Shown here: positions 1-6,703 of the stretch, in pieces
Position numbering within the stretch: the stretch's first letter is position 1
How the letters are laid out: each line of letters begins with the position of its first letter
DNA from: Oscillospiraceae bacterium
GTDB taxonomy: Bacteria > Bacillota > Clostridia > Oscillospirales > Acutalibacteraceae
NCBI GenBank assembly: GCA_902782805.1
Contig: CACZON010000178.1
Coordinates: 1 to 10,916, forward strand
Reading direction: 5' to 3'
DNA length: 10,916 bases
The notes under the pieces: model-generated
What the model saw: only the letters and a program-made list of their open reading frames with translations
The model's database searches: none
What the model was told of the DNA's origin: nothing
Position numbers and translations under genes: made by a program

Positions 1-87
1 GATATTCCCGAAACCGTCCTCGGTCAGATCGGCAACCGCGTCCAGCATGCGCTTCGCGCCTATACGCCGAACGAGCAGAAGGCGATC
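1..87 (+). pseudogene. Inverted fragment of a HerA-like DUF853 ATPase (C-terminal half), joined head-on to its N-terminal half
   Basis: Reading frame 1 of the plus strand is open from the window edge and gives DIPETVLGQIGNRVQ followed by HALRAYTPNEQKAI. From memory, this matches the conserved stretch that follows the Walker B strand in DUF853/YjgR-type HerA-like ATPases, where the consensus is close to 'QNPLDIPxxVLGQLGNRVQHALRAFTPxxQKA'. Beyond about position 87 the frame turns into non-homologous sequence and stops at 127-129. The neighbouring gene on the opposite strand is the N-terminal half of this same family and is broken at exactly this point. The fragment has no start codon or ribosome site of its own. 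I read it as part of the same gene, inverted. It continues past the left edge, so its full extent is unknown. Recognition of the family is firm; whether the arrangement is biological or an assembly chimera cannot be told here. Confidence 0.8.
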
Positions 88-875
88 TTCGGCTTCGGCA
101 GGTCTCCCGCTTCGGGGAGAAGCTCGTAAAGCTCGGAGAGCATCCAGAGCAGGAAGGTGCTGTAGAGCAGCGGATGCTGGAAAAGCTCCTGACATTCCAG
201 GAGATTCATCACGCCGCGGCCTTGCTCGTCCCAATCGAACCAGTCGACGAGATCGAGCATCGGCTCGCCGAAGAAGCGCTCGCCGCCCTCATCTTCGAGG
301 GTCAGCAGAGCACGCTGGATCGCACCGAGCGACTGCGCGGAGACGTTGCCGTAGCGGAGCTTGTATTCCGCCGCATGTTCGCCGACGTAGATCACCATGC
401 TGCGCAGATCCTTCAGGTCGAGCAGCAAAAGGCCCTGATCGTCGGCAATGCGGAAAACGATGCGCAGAACGCCGCTCTGGGTTTCGTTGAGACCCAAAAG
501 GCGCGCGAGCAGATCCGGCCCCATGTCGGAGATCGTCGTGCGGACCGGATGACCTTTTTCACCGTAGACGTCGAAGAAGCGGACGGGATAGGAGGTATAA
601 GTAAAATCTTCGATTCCCATCGTATCGATGCTGCGGCGGATATGCTTGTTTTCTTCCCCGGGCTGACACATTCCCGTCAGATCGCCCTTGATATCGGCGA
701 CGAAAACCGGAACACCCATATCGGAAAACGATTCCGCGATGACTTTCAGGGTGACCGTTTTTCCGGTACCGGTCGCGCCGGCAATCAGCCCGTGGCGGTT
801 CGCCATCGAAGGCTCGAGATATACGCGGTTTTCACCCGTCGCCAGCCAGATTTTTTCAAGATCGCTCAGGTACAT
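60..875 (-). CDS. HerA-like DUF853 (YjgR-type) P-loop ATPase, N-terminal half, truncated by an inversion
   Basis: A reading frame of 271 residues starts at ATG 873-875 behind a purine-rich site (AGAGAGGAAG). Walker A is GATGTGKT at residues 33-40, in the family context NRHGLIAGATGTGKTVTL, followed by VFVADIKGDLTG at 58-68. DUF853 proteins are ATPases of the HerA/FtsK superfamily, usually about 500 residues long; their cellular role is poorly known, and a DNA- or protein-translocating motor is inferred. Homology runs cleanly to KPKIAF at 261-266. The family then normally continues into the Walker B strand (FFDEAHLLF), but this frame reads CSFGV and stops. The product therefore has Walker A but no Walker B and should be inactive as written. 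The missing downstream part appears on the opposite strand at 1-87. The gene lies 23 bp after the C11 peptidase gene and is probably co-transcribed with it. Family identity is confident; the natural state of the gene is not resolved. Confidence 0.85.
   Translation of the reverse strand: MYLSDLEKIWLATGENRVYLEPSMANRHGLIAGATGTGKTVTLKVIAESFSDMGVPVFVADIKGDLTGMCQPGEENKHIRRSIDTMGIEDFTYTSYPVRFFDVYGEKGHPVRTTISDMGPDLLARLLGLNETQSGVLRIVFRIADDQGLLLLDLKDLRSMVIYVGEHAAEYKLRYGNVSAQSLGAIQRALLTLEDEGGERFFGEPMLDLVDWFDWDEQGRGVMNLLECQELFQHPLLYSTFLLWMLSELYELLPEAGDLPKPKIAFCSFGV
78..87. repeat. 10-bp sequence shared by both arms of the DUF853 inversion junction
   Basis: The ten bases GAAGGCGATC fit both reading frames that meet here. 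On the minus strand their complement encodes the end of KPKIAF in the N-terminal half. On the plus strand they encode the end of EQKAI in the inverted later part. In an uninterrupted gene the two copies would therefore form an inverted repeat flanking the segment from Walker B to the TPNEQ region, about 68 codons in this family. Homology could not be aligned base by base, so the true shared length may be 7 to 11 bp. Short inverted repeats of this sort are used by site-specific inversion, and also mark template-switching chimeras. Confidence 0.6.
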
Positions 876-898
876 CGTTCTCTTCCTCTCTTTGCTCC

Positions 899-3382
899 TC
901 AGTTCTCGCGGGGAAGCGTCCAGTAATGCTGCTGATAAAGATCGGTAAAGCGGTAGGTATAGCGGACCTCGCCTTTTTCGAAGGACAGATTCGAAAGCTT
1001 CAGCTCGCCGTTGACCGTCAGCGCGTTGCCGAGGTAGTAGCTGTCTTCATAATCGCCGTCGTAGGTGTAGTAATCGCAGAGGAAATCGATCGTATCGCCG
1101 TTTTTGATCTCGATGAGGCTCTTGGCGACCGTTTCGGTCTCTTCCGCTTCATAAACCGGACGCGCGCCGGTAATCCTGCCCTGCGGGGTTTCGGAATCGA
1201 AGACCACGAGCAGATCGACGCGCTCGCCGTTGAGCAGCGCGGGGATGCGGCCGGTGATTACGGTGCCGCTGCCGGTGGAAGCCGTATACTCATGGTAGAA
1301 CGCAACGACCTGGCCGTTGACGGCGAGCCAGCTCTGATCGTCGCCGGCGAGAAGATTGCCGTCCTCGTCAAAATCAAAGGTCGTATCGAGGCCGAGATCG
1401 ATATAGCCTTCGCCGTCGTCGTAGAAGAGATTGATTTCGAGGCTTTCAATCAGATTCCACTGCTCTTCCGGCATGGAGATCACGGCTTTGCCGTCCTTGT
1501 TGGTCGTCCATTTGAGGTTTTGCGGATCAAAATAGTTCTTCGCAAGGTACTGTACCGTCTGCTCCTGCGAAAGCTCGCGATCCGAGAAGAAGGAGGTGTT
1601 GGCGCCGGAAAGGCCGGAGATCGAGCCGAAATCACCGCCGAGGAAGCTGCCGAGCAGCGAGCTGATCATATCCGTATCGCCGGAGGATCCGCCCGAGAGC
1701 GAGCCGAACAGCGAAGGCAGCGCCGTAGTGGTGCCGCCGGATGCGACCTGGCCGCTGACCTCGAGGCTCGCGAATTCACGGATGCACTGCGAATAGCTCG
1801 AATCGAGACCGATCGCGTTATATGTGCTGACCGCGGCGTCGACCTTGGAGGCCTTGCGGTAGGGGAAGTAGATCGAGATTCCGTAAGCGCTTGTCATATT
1901 CGAGGAGGTGCGGTTGTACTTGACCGCGCCGAGCAGCGCCTTCGAAAGCGATTCACCCTCGCTGTTGCCGAGGAGATTCGCAAAATGAACGAGGTCGATC
2001 TGATCGATCATCGTGCTCTGCGCAAATTCGCGCGAGCCGTTGCGCGCGTTCGAAACCGCTTTGTAATCGTCGTTCTTGATCAGAGTGCTGATCGACTGCG
2101 CAAAGGATTTGAGCGACGCCGGCGCCGTATTGGAAAGCTCCGCGAGATCGACAACCGAGAGCGTCGCCGACTGCCCGCGGCACTGGGAATTACAGGTGGA
2201 GACAAAATCGTCGACGATCTTCTGGCCGACGTCGATCGTCGGCATCGAGGTGTTCGCCGCAAACGCGGTCAGCCAGTTGGTATAGTACCAGCCGATTCCG
2301 GGTTCGGTTTCTTCGGAAGCGATCATATAATCGGCGTATTCGCTGAGCATCAGACCGGTTTCCACGGTCGCCATCAGGCAGGCGTCGAAGCCGATGAAAT
2401 CAAACTTCATCCCCGCGTTCTTCAGCGCCGTATTGATCCCGGCAAGCGTCATCGAACCGCTGCGCGTATTCTTCTGATCGTAGCCGTAGCCGCTGACCGA
2501 ACCGCCGCCGTGATCCCAGAGGATCAGCTCGTAGCGGTTTGCCGCATAATTCTGAGCGCAGTACTTGATAAACGAGGTCAGCGTTGCGGGATCCGTCATC
2601 GAGCCGTTTCCGGCGTTCTGGCTGACGCACTTGATGCCGCCGGAGACGACTTCGTAGATCTGGTTGACGTTCGAGCTGATATATTCGTTATTCCATTTTG
2701 TGCAGCCACCGGTATAAACGACGATCCGCAGGTTGTTCGAAAGGGTGGCGTTCGTCATTTCGATCAGGTCGCGCGTCGCCATTCCGCTCTTGGATTCAAG
2801 GTCGGTGCCGCAGAGGTAGACCATGATCGTAACCTGATCCCGGCCGCCGCCGAGGATCTTCGTATATTTTTCGCGCGAGCCCGACGCAACGGTGCGGTCG
2901 AGCGCCGAGGTATTGCTTGGCAGTACGCTCGGCGAAGAGGTGGAGCCGGAAGGAGCGAGCGAACCGCCGCTGCCGGATCCGCCGGTGATGCTGCCGATGA
3001 TATTTTCATAACCGGTGTTGTTGCCGGCAGCTTCTTCCGAATAGTTCGAGCCGCCGAACAGACCGCCAAGTCCGTATTTCGCGGCGATAACGACCACGAC
3101 GACCAGAATGATGATCTTGAGAAGCGAGCTTTTCGAGCCGAGAATTCCCGCGCGCTGGGGCGTCGAGCCGCCGCTCTGATAGAACGGTTCGTTCTGGCCG
3201 GAAACCGGACGCTGACCGCCTTGCGGATAACCGCCCTGCGGATTGGCGTTCTGCGGATTGACGGGGTTCCCGCCGTGATTGCCGCCGACGGGGCCGGTGC
3301 CGAGGCCTGCTCCGCGCCGGAAGATCTTACCCGCGCTGCCGGTTACGTTTTTTTCTCTTCCCTGAGGACGTTTTCGATCCAT
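899..3382 (-). CDS. Membrane-anchored clostripain-family (peptidase C11) cysteine protease
   Basis: This protein has 827 residues. ATG 3380-3382 is preceded by AAGGAAGG at 7 nt. The order is: a basic, Gly/Pro/Asn/Gln-rich N-terminal tail (1-86) containing RRGAGLGTGPVG; one membrane segment (about 87-105, KIIILVVVVVIAAKYG); a Gly/Ser-rich stalk (about 110-170); and a C11 caspase-like domain from about 183 (VTIMVYLCGTDLES). The catalytic His is H291 in ELILWDHGGG and the Cys is C335 in GFDACLMATVETG, both in textbook context. A Gly/Ser-rich insert without Lys or Arg follows (about 545-601), then a C-terminal region rich in acidic and beta-type sequence of unknown fold. There is no cleavable signal peptide, and charge suggests an N-in, C-out anchor with the protease outside the cell. 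C11 enzymes cleave after basic residues and often self-process, but the substrate here is unknown. It has its own promoter and precedes the DUF853 ATPase gene by 23 bp. Confidence 0.9.
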   Translation of the reverse strand: MDRKRPQGREKNVTGSAGKIFRRGAGLGTGPVGGNHGGNPVNPQNANPQGGYPQGGQRPVSGQNEPFYQSGGSTPQRAGILGSKSSLLKIIILVVVVVIAAKYGLGGLFGGSNYSEEAAGNNTGYENIIGSITGGSGSGGSLAPSGSTSSPSVLPSNTSALDRTVASGSREKYTKILGGGRDQVTIMVYLCGTDLESKSGMATRDLIEMTNATLSNNLRIVVYTGGCTKWNNEYISSNVNQIYEVVSGGIKCVSQNAGNGSMTDPATLTSFIKYCAQNYAANRYELILWDHGGGSVSGYGYDQKNTRSGSMTLAGINTALKNAGMKFDFIGFDACLMATVETGLMLSEYADYMIASEETEPGIGWYYTNWLTAFAANTSMPTIDVGQKIVDDFVSTCNSQCRGQSATLSVVDLAELSNTAPASLKSFAQSISTLIKNDDYKAVSNARNGSREFAQSTMIDQIDLVHFANLLGNSEGESLSKALLGAVKYNRTSSNMTSAYGISIYFPYRKASKVDAAVSTYNAIGLDSSYSQCIREFASLEVSGQVASGGTTTALPSLFGSLSGGSSGDTDMISSLLGSFLGGDFGSISGLSGANTSFFSDRELSQEQTVQYLAKNYFDPQNLKWTTNKDGKAVISMPEEQWNLIESLEINLFYDDGEGYIDLGLDTTFDFDEDGNLLAGDDQSWLAVNGQVVAFYHEYTASTGSGTVITGRIPALLNGERVDLLVVFDSETPQGRITGARPVYEAEETETVAKSLIEIKNGDTIDFLCDYYTYDGDYEDSYYLGNALTVNGELKLSNLSFEKGEVRYTYRFTDLYQQHYWTLPREN

Positions 3383-3389
3383 GATAACG

Positions 3390-3397
3390 CCTTCCTT
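3390..3397 (-). promoter_or_regulatory. Ribosome binding site of the C11 peptidase gene
   Basis: On the minus strand, AAGGAAGG ends 7 nt before ATG 3380-3382. It fixes the first ATG as the start, which keeps the basic N-terminal tail. Confidence 0.65.
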
Positions 3398-3483
3398 TCT
3401 TTTTGAAAACCTTTTTCTATCGCGATTTCTTCCGGGATGAAAGCCGCCTGCGCGTTTTCCCGCCGAAAGTAATATTCACCCAT

Positions 3484-3512
3484 ATTATAATCATTTTTCA
3501 CCGGCCTTGCAA
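3484..3512 (-). promoter_or_regulatory. Sigma-A-type promoter of the C11 peptidase / DUF853 operon
   Basis: On the minus strand, TTGCAA (3512-3507) is followed after exactly 17 bases by a perfect TATAAT (3489-3484). Transcription would begin near 3477, giving a leader of about 95 nt before the peptidase ATG. A 10-bp palindrome, AAAGCGCTTT (3526-3535), sits just upstream of the -35 and could be an operator. I saw no convincing riboswitch or attenuator in the leader. The match to consensus and spacing is good; activity is untested. Confidence 0.72.
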
Positions 3513-3540
3513 GCATTTCTCATCCAAAGCGCTTTCTCAG

Positions 3541-3574
3541 AAACAAAAAAGCTTCCCGGAAATCCCGGGAAGCT
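3541..3574 (-). terminator. Intrinsic terminator after the AAA+ ATPase gene
   Basis: On the minus strand, AGCTTCCCGG-type arms (3574-3565 and 3559-3550) pair over 10 bp around a 5-nt loop. The hairpin is followed at once by a T-rich run (TTTTTTGTTT with the arm's last base). It lies 15 bp past the stop codon of the AAA+ gene and before the C11 promoter, so it closes the fakA-recG-AAA transcription unit. There is no comparable T-run directly on the plus side, so it looks one-directional. Confidence 0.88.
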
Positions 3575-3589
3575 CCGCATTTTTCGTTC

Positions 3590-4612
3590 TTACGCCGTTT
3601 CGATATCTTCTTTGGTCAGCTCCATGAGCATTTCCTTTGTGATCTCTTCGCTTTCGGCAAGCCGGTTCGACTGGGCAACAAGAATTTTTTCAAAGAGATT
3701 GCGGACGCCGCGCGCGTTGCCGAAATCCTCCGACTTTCGCTCGAAACGCAGGCGCTCGCGCAGCGTCTCCTCTGCTTCTTCGTCGCGCAGATGATAACTG
3801 CTCTTGGCGCAGCGCATCTTGAAAATCTCGACCATCTCATCCTCGGTATAGTCCTCAAAGAAGAGGTAGCGGTTGAAGCGCGATTTCAGGCCGGGGTTCG
3901 AGTTGATAAAATGATCCATCAGCTCGCTGTAGCCGGCAACGATCACAATCAGGTCGTCGCGGTGATCTTCCATTGCCTTGAGGATCGTTTCGATTGCTTC
4001 GCGGCCGTAGTCGCTTTCCGCGTGTTCGGGAGAGAGCGCGTAGGCTTCATCAATAAAGAGCACGCCGCCGAGCGCTTTTTCGATCACCTCGGCCGTTTTG
4101 AGCGCTGTCTGACCGACGTATCCGGCAACCAGTCCGCTGCGGTCGACCTCGACGAGGTGGCCTTTCGAAAGAATATCGAGGCTGTGATAAACGCGCGCCA
4201 TCAGCCGCGCCATCATCGTTTTGCCCGTTCCGGGATTCCCGGCGAAAACCATATGGAGCGAAAGATCCGGCGTCGGCAGATCGTGCTCGCGGCGCAGGCG
4301 GTTGATCTTGATGAGATTGATCAGATCGCGCACCTCGTCCTTGATCGCTTCGAGTCCGATGTATTCGTCGAGCTCGGCGAGCAAATCCTCGATTTTTTCC
4401 TTGGGGATTTCTTCATTGCCCGCCGGCGCGTCCGGGGAAGAAGTCGCCTGCGCGTTCTCCTGCGGCGGCGTCTCGCCCGAAGGCGCGTCGCCTTCCTGCG
4501 CCGGTTTCGGCGGATAGCCCCAGAAATCCTGGTAAATATTCGTAAAATTCCGGCTGGCAAGCTGATCGATCAGCTGATACTGCAGTTCAATGATCTCGTC
4601 GCGTTTATCCAT
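3590..4612 (-). CDS. CbxX/SpoVK-type AAA+ ATPase
   Basis: I place the start at ATG 4610-4612 (340 residues). It follows an AAAGGGG site and lies 22 bp after the recG stop; a longer open frame reaching into recG has no support. Residues 1-32 look helical. About 33-70 is a Pro/Ala/Glu-rich linker, and a CbxX/CfxQ-family AAA+ module fills the rest. Walker A is GNPGTGKT (125-132), the pore-loop-like AGYVGQT is at 163-169, Walker B is VLFIDEA (184-190), sensor 1 is VIVAGY (223-228), the arginine finger is in GLKSRFN (R245), and the sensor 2 region is GNARGVRN (298-305). Family members remodel protein complexes (CbbX acts on Rubisco; SpoVK acts in sporulation), but the target here is unknown. The recG neighbourhood gives no clear clue, and there is no Rubisco gene in view. 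The gene ends in a strong terminator. Confidence 0.87.
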   Translation of the reverse strand: MDKRDEIIELQYQLIDQLASRNFTNIYQDFWGYPPKPAQEGDAPSGETPPQENAQATSSPDAPAGNEEIPKEKIEDLLAELDEYIGLEAIKDEVRDLINLIKINRLRREHDLPTPDLSLHMVFAGNPGTGKTMMARLMARVYHSLDILSKGHLVEVDRSGLVAGYVGQTALKTAEVIEKALGGVLFIDEAYALSPEHAESDYGREAIETILKAMEDHRDDLIVIVAGYSELMDHFINSNPGLKSRFNRYLFFEDYTEDEMVEIFKMRCAKSSYHLRDEEAEETLRERLRFERKSEDFGNARGVRNLFEKILVAQSNRLAESEEITKEMLMELTKEDIETA

Positions 4613-4634
4613 CCTCGGTTTCCCCTTTCTTTGG

Positions 4635-6677
4635 TCAGCTGATCCCGTAGCCGCCGACCTTCGTAAAGAGCAGGCGGATCTCCGAGCGCAGCATGCGGTG
4701 TTCGTATAAGGCAAGCGCAGGATCCTTTTCGAGGATCGCCCGCGCGCAGTTCTGAACGTCGCTGAGCGTTTCCATATTCGTTTTCAGATCGGCGATTTTC
4801 AGCTTCGGCAGGCCGTGCTGTTCGTTTCCGAAGAAATTCCCGGGTCCGCGCAGTCTCAGGTCCTCCTCGGCGATCGTAAAGCCGTTGTTCGTCTGGCACA
4901 TGATTTTCATCCGCGCCGCCGTCTCTTCATTCTGGGCGTCGGTGATGAGGATGCAGGTTGACTTCGCCTTTCCGCGCCCGACGCGCCCGCGCAGCTGGTG
5001 GAGCTGCGAAAGGCCGTAGCGCTCTGCGTTTTCGATCAGGATGATCACCGCGTTCGGAACGTCCACCCCGACCTCTACGACCGTTGTGGAAACGAGCAGA
5101 TCGATTTCGCCCCTCGAAAAAGCGGTCATAACAGCGTTTTTCTCGTCGTTCTTCATCCTGCCGTGAAGTGCGCCGATCCGAACCCCGGAAAACGCCGGGC
5201 TTTCGCGCAGGAGCGCTTCGTATTCTTCAACGCTCGCCATATCGCTCTCGCCCTCTTCGATCAGCGGGCAGATGATATAGCACTGATATCCCTCGTCGAT
5301 ATGCTTTCTCAGATAGGCGAAAGCGCGCTCGCGCTTGTCGCTGCCGACCGCGTAGGTGGCGATCGTCTGGCGTCCGGGCGGCATCTCATCCAGCACGGAG
5401 AGCGCAAGATCGCCGTAGATCATCAGCGCGAGCGTCCGCGGGATCGGCGTTGCGCTCATGATCAGCGTATGCGGATGCTCACCTTTTTCCTGGAGCCGCA
5501 GCCGCTGCGTAACGCCGAAGCGGTGCTGCTCGTCGGTGATAACGAGCGCGAGATTTTTGAAAGCGACGTCTTCGGTCAGCAATGCGTGGGTCCCGATCAG
5601 AAGATCGATCTCCCCCGCATCCAGCGACGCGAGCAGCTCCCGGCGTGCCTTTCCCTTGACCGAACCGGTCAGCAGCGCGGCGCGTACGCCGCTGCCTTCG
5701 AGCGTTTTTGTCAAAGACGCGTAATGCTGCTGGGCGAGGATCTCCGTCGGCGCCATCAGCGCGCTCTGGTAGCCGCTTTTCGCAACGCAGTAGCAGAGCG
5801 CCGCCGCAACCGCCGTCTTTCCGCTGCCGACGTCGCCCTGCAGGAGGCGGTTCATTGCGCTGCCGCTTTGCATATCCTCGATCATTTCCGCGACGCAGCG
5901 CCTTTGGGCGCCGGTCGGCGCAAACGGCAGAAGGCGGTAAAAATCCTCCTGCGCCGAGCGGATGCGGTAATTGCTTTTGACCTTGTTTTCGCTGCCGAGC
6001 TGCGCGATCCCGAGCTGGAGACAGAGCAGCTCCTCGAAGACAAGGCGCCGCCGGGCCTTTTCAATTTCGTCAATATTCTTCGGCGCATGGATCATGAAGA
6101 GCGCCGAACGCAGATCGCAGAGGGAGTACTGTCTGCGGATCTTCTCAGGAATCGGGTCCTCGAGTGGATCCGGCAGCAGCGCGAGCGCCTGTTCGACCGC
6201 GCGCGCGATCGTTGACGAGCGGAGCCCCTCCGTCTGGGGATAAACCGGGCGGATCGGGATCTCGGCGCCTTCGCGCATGATCTGCGGGGCAACCATTTCG
6301 CGGTGAAAAAACGTTCCGCCGATCTTGCCGCGGAACAGATAGTTCTTTCCGACGCGCAGCTGATTCGGAATATATTTGTTGTTGAAAAAAGTCAGGACCA
6401 GATCGGTCTCGCCGTCGGTCACGACCGTTTTGCACAGGATCCTTCCGCCGGAGAGACGCGTTGTCTCAACCGGAACGACAACCTCGCCCCTTACGATGCT
6501 GACCTCTCCGTACGGCGCCGCCGCGATCGGAGTCAGCTCGCTCCAATTCTCATAATCGCGCGGATAAAAACGCAACAAAGCGCCGACGCTTTGAAGCCCG
6601 AGTTTTGAAAACAACTCGGCTGTCTTTGCGCCGACGCCTTTTAATTGCGACAAATCCATTCGGTATAAAGATGCCAT
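4635..6677 (-). CDS. recG: ATP-dependent DNA helicase RecG
   Basis: RecG regresses stalled replication forks and branch-migrates Holliday junctions. At 680 residues it is full length for Bacillota. The N-terminal part carries the helix-hairpin-like start (LKGVGAKTAELF, 12-23) and the wedge/OB domain (about 55-150). Helicase motifs follow in order: Walker A GDVGSGKT (281-288), motif Ia MAPTEILAQQH (308-318), motif II TDEQHRFG (381-388), motif III SATPIPRT (408-415), and motif VI QLRGRVGRG (561-569). After these comes the RecG/Mfd-type TRG region, where the usual GTRQ or GSKQ loop reads GNEQHG (617-622). ATG 6675-6677 has an AAGGGA site 8 nt away; M7 is a less likely start. It sits 26 bp after the fakA-like gene and 22 bp before the AAA+ gene, in the middle of one operon. 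Confidence 0.97.
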   Translation of the reverse strand: MASLYRMDLSQLKGVGAKTAELFSKLGLQSVGALLRFYPRDYENWSELTPIAAAPYGEVSIVRGEVVVPVETTRLSGGRILCKTVVTDGETDLVLTFFNNKYIPNQLRVGKNYLFRGKIGGTFFHREMVAPQIMREGAEIPIRPVYPQTEGLRSSTIARAVEQALALLPDPLEDPIPEKIRRQYSLCDLRSALFMIHAPKNIDEIEKARRRLVFEELLCLQLGIAQLGSENKVKSNYRIRSAQEDFYRLLPFAPTGAQRRCVAEMIEDMQSGSAMNRLLQGDVGSGKTAVAAALCYCVAKSGYQSALMAPTEILAQQHYASLTKTLEGSGVRAALLTGSVKGKARRELLASLDAGEIDLLIGTHALLTEDVAFKNLALVITDEQHRFGVTQRLRLQEKGEHPHTLIMSATPIPRTLALMIYGDLALSVLDEMPPGRQTIATYAVGSDKRERAFAYLRKHIDEGYQCYIICPLIEEGESDMASVEEYEALLRESPAFSGVRIGALHGRMKNDEKNAVMTAFSRGEIDLLVSTTVVEVGVDVPNAVIILIENAERYGLSQLHQLRGRVGRGKAKSTCILITDAQNEETAARMKIMCQTNNGFTIAEEDLRLRGPGNFFGNEQHGLPKLKIADLKTNMETLSDVQNCARAILEKDPALALYEHRMLRSEIRLLFTKVGGYGIS

Positions 6678-6703
6678 AGTCTTTTCCCTTACGAAATGAG
6701 GAT

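Noticed and set aside
926..3406. An 826-codon open frame on the plus strand antisense to the C11 peptidase gene
   Set aside because: It mirrors the real gene, has no recognisable domain or ribosome site, and arises because the coding strand avoids TTA, CTA and TCA codons. Similar long antisense frames lie opposite recG (4998-6215) and rny (9591-10790).
3383..3477. Riboswitch or attenuator in the leader of the C11 peptidase gene
   Set aside because: Only a weak 5-bp stem (CGGGA/TCCCG) with a 20-nt loop could be found, with no T-run and no conserved riboswitch core.
3403..3627. A plus-strand small frame covering the gap between the AAA+ and C11 genes
   Set aside because: It runs through the promoter and the terminator hairpin, and its protein looks random. 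The regulatory reading explains this stretch better.
4613..4714. N-terminal extension of the AAA+ protein into the recG coding region
   Set aside because: The extension overlaps the recG C-terminus in another frame and looks random. ATG 4610-4612 has its own ribosome site.
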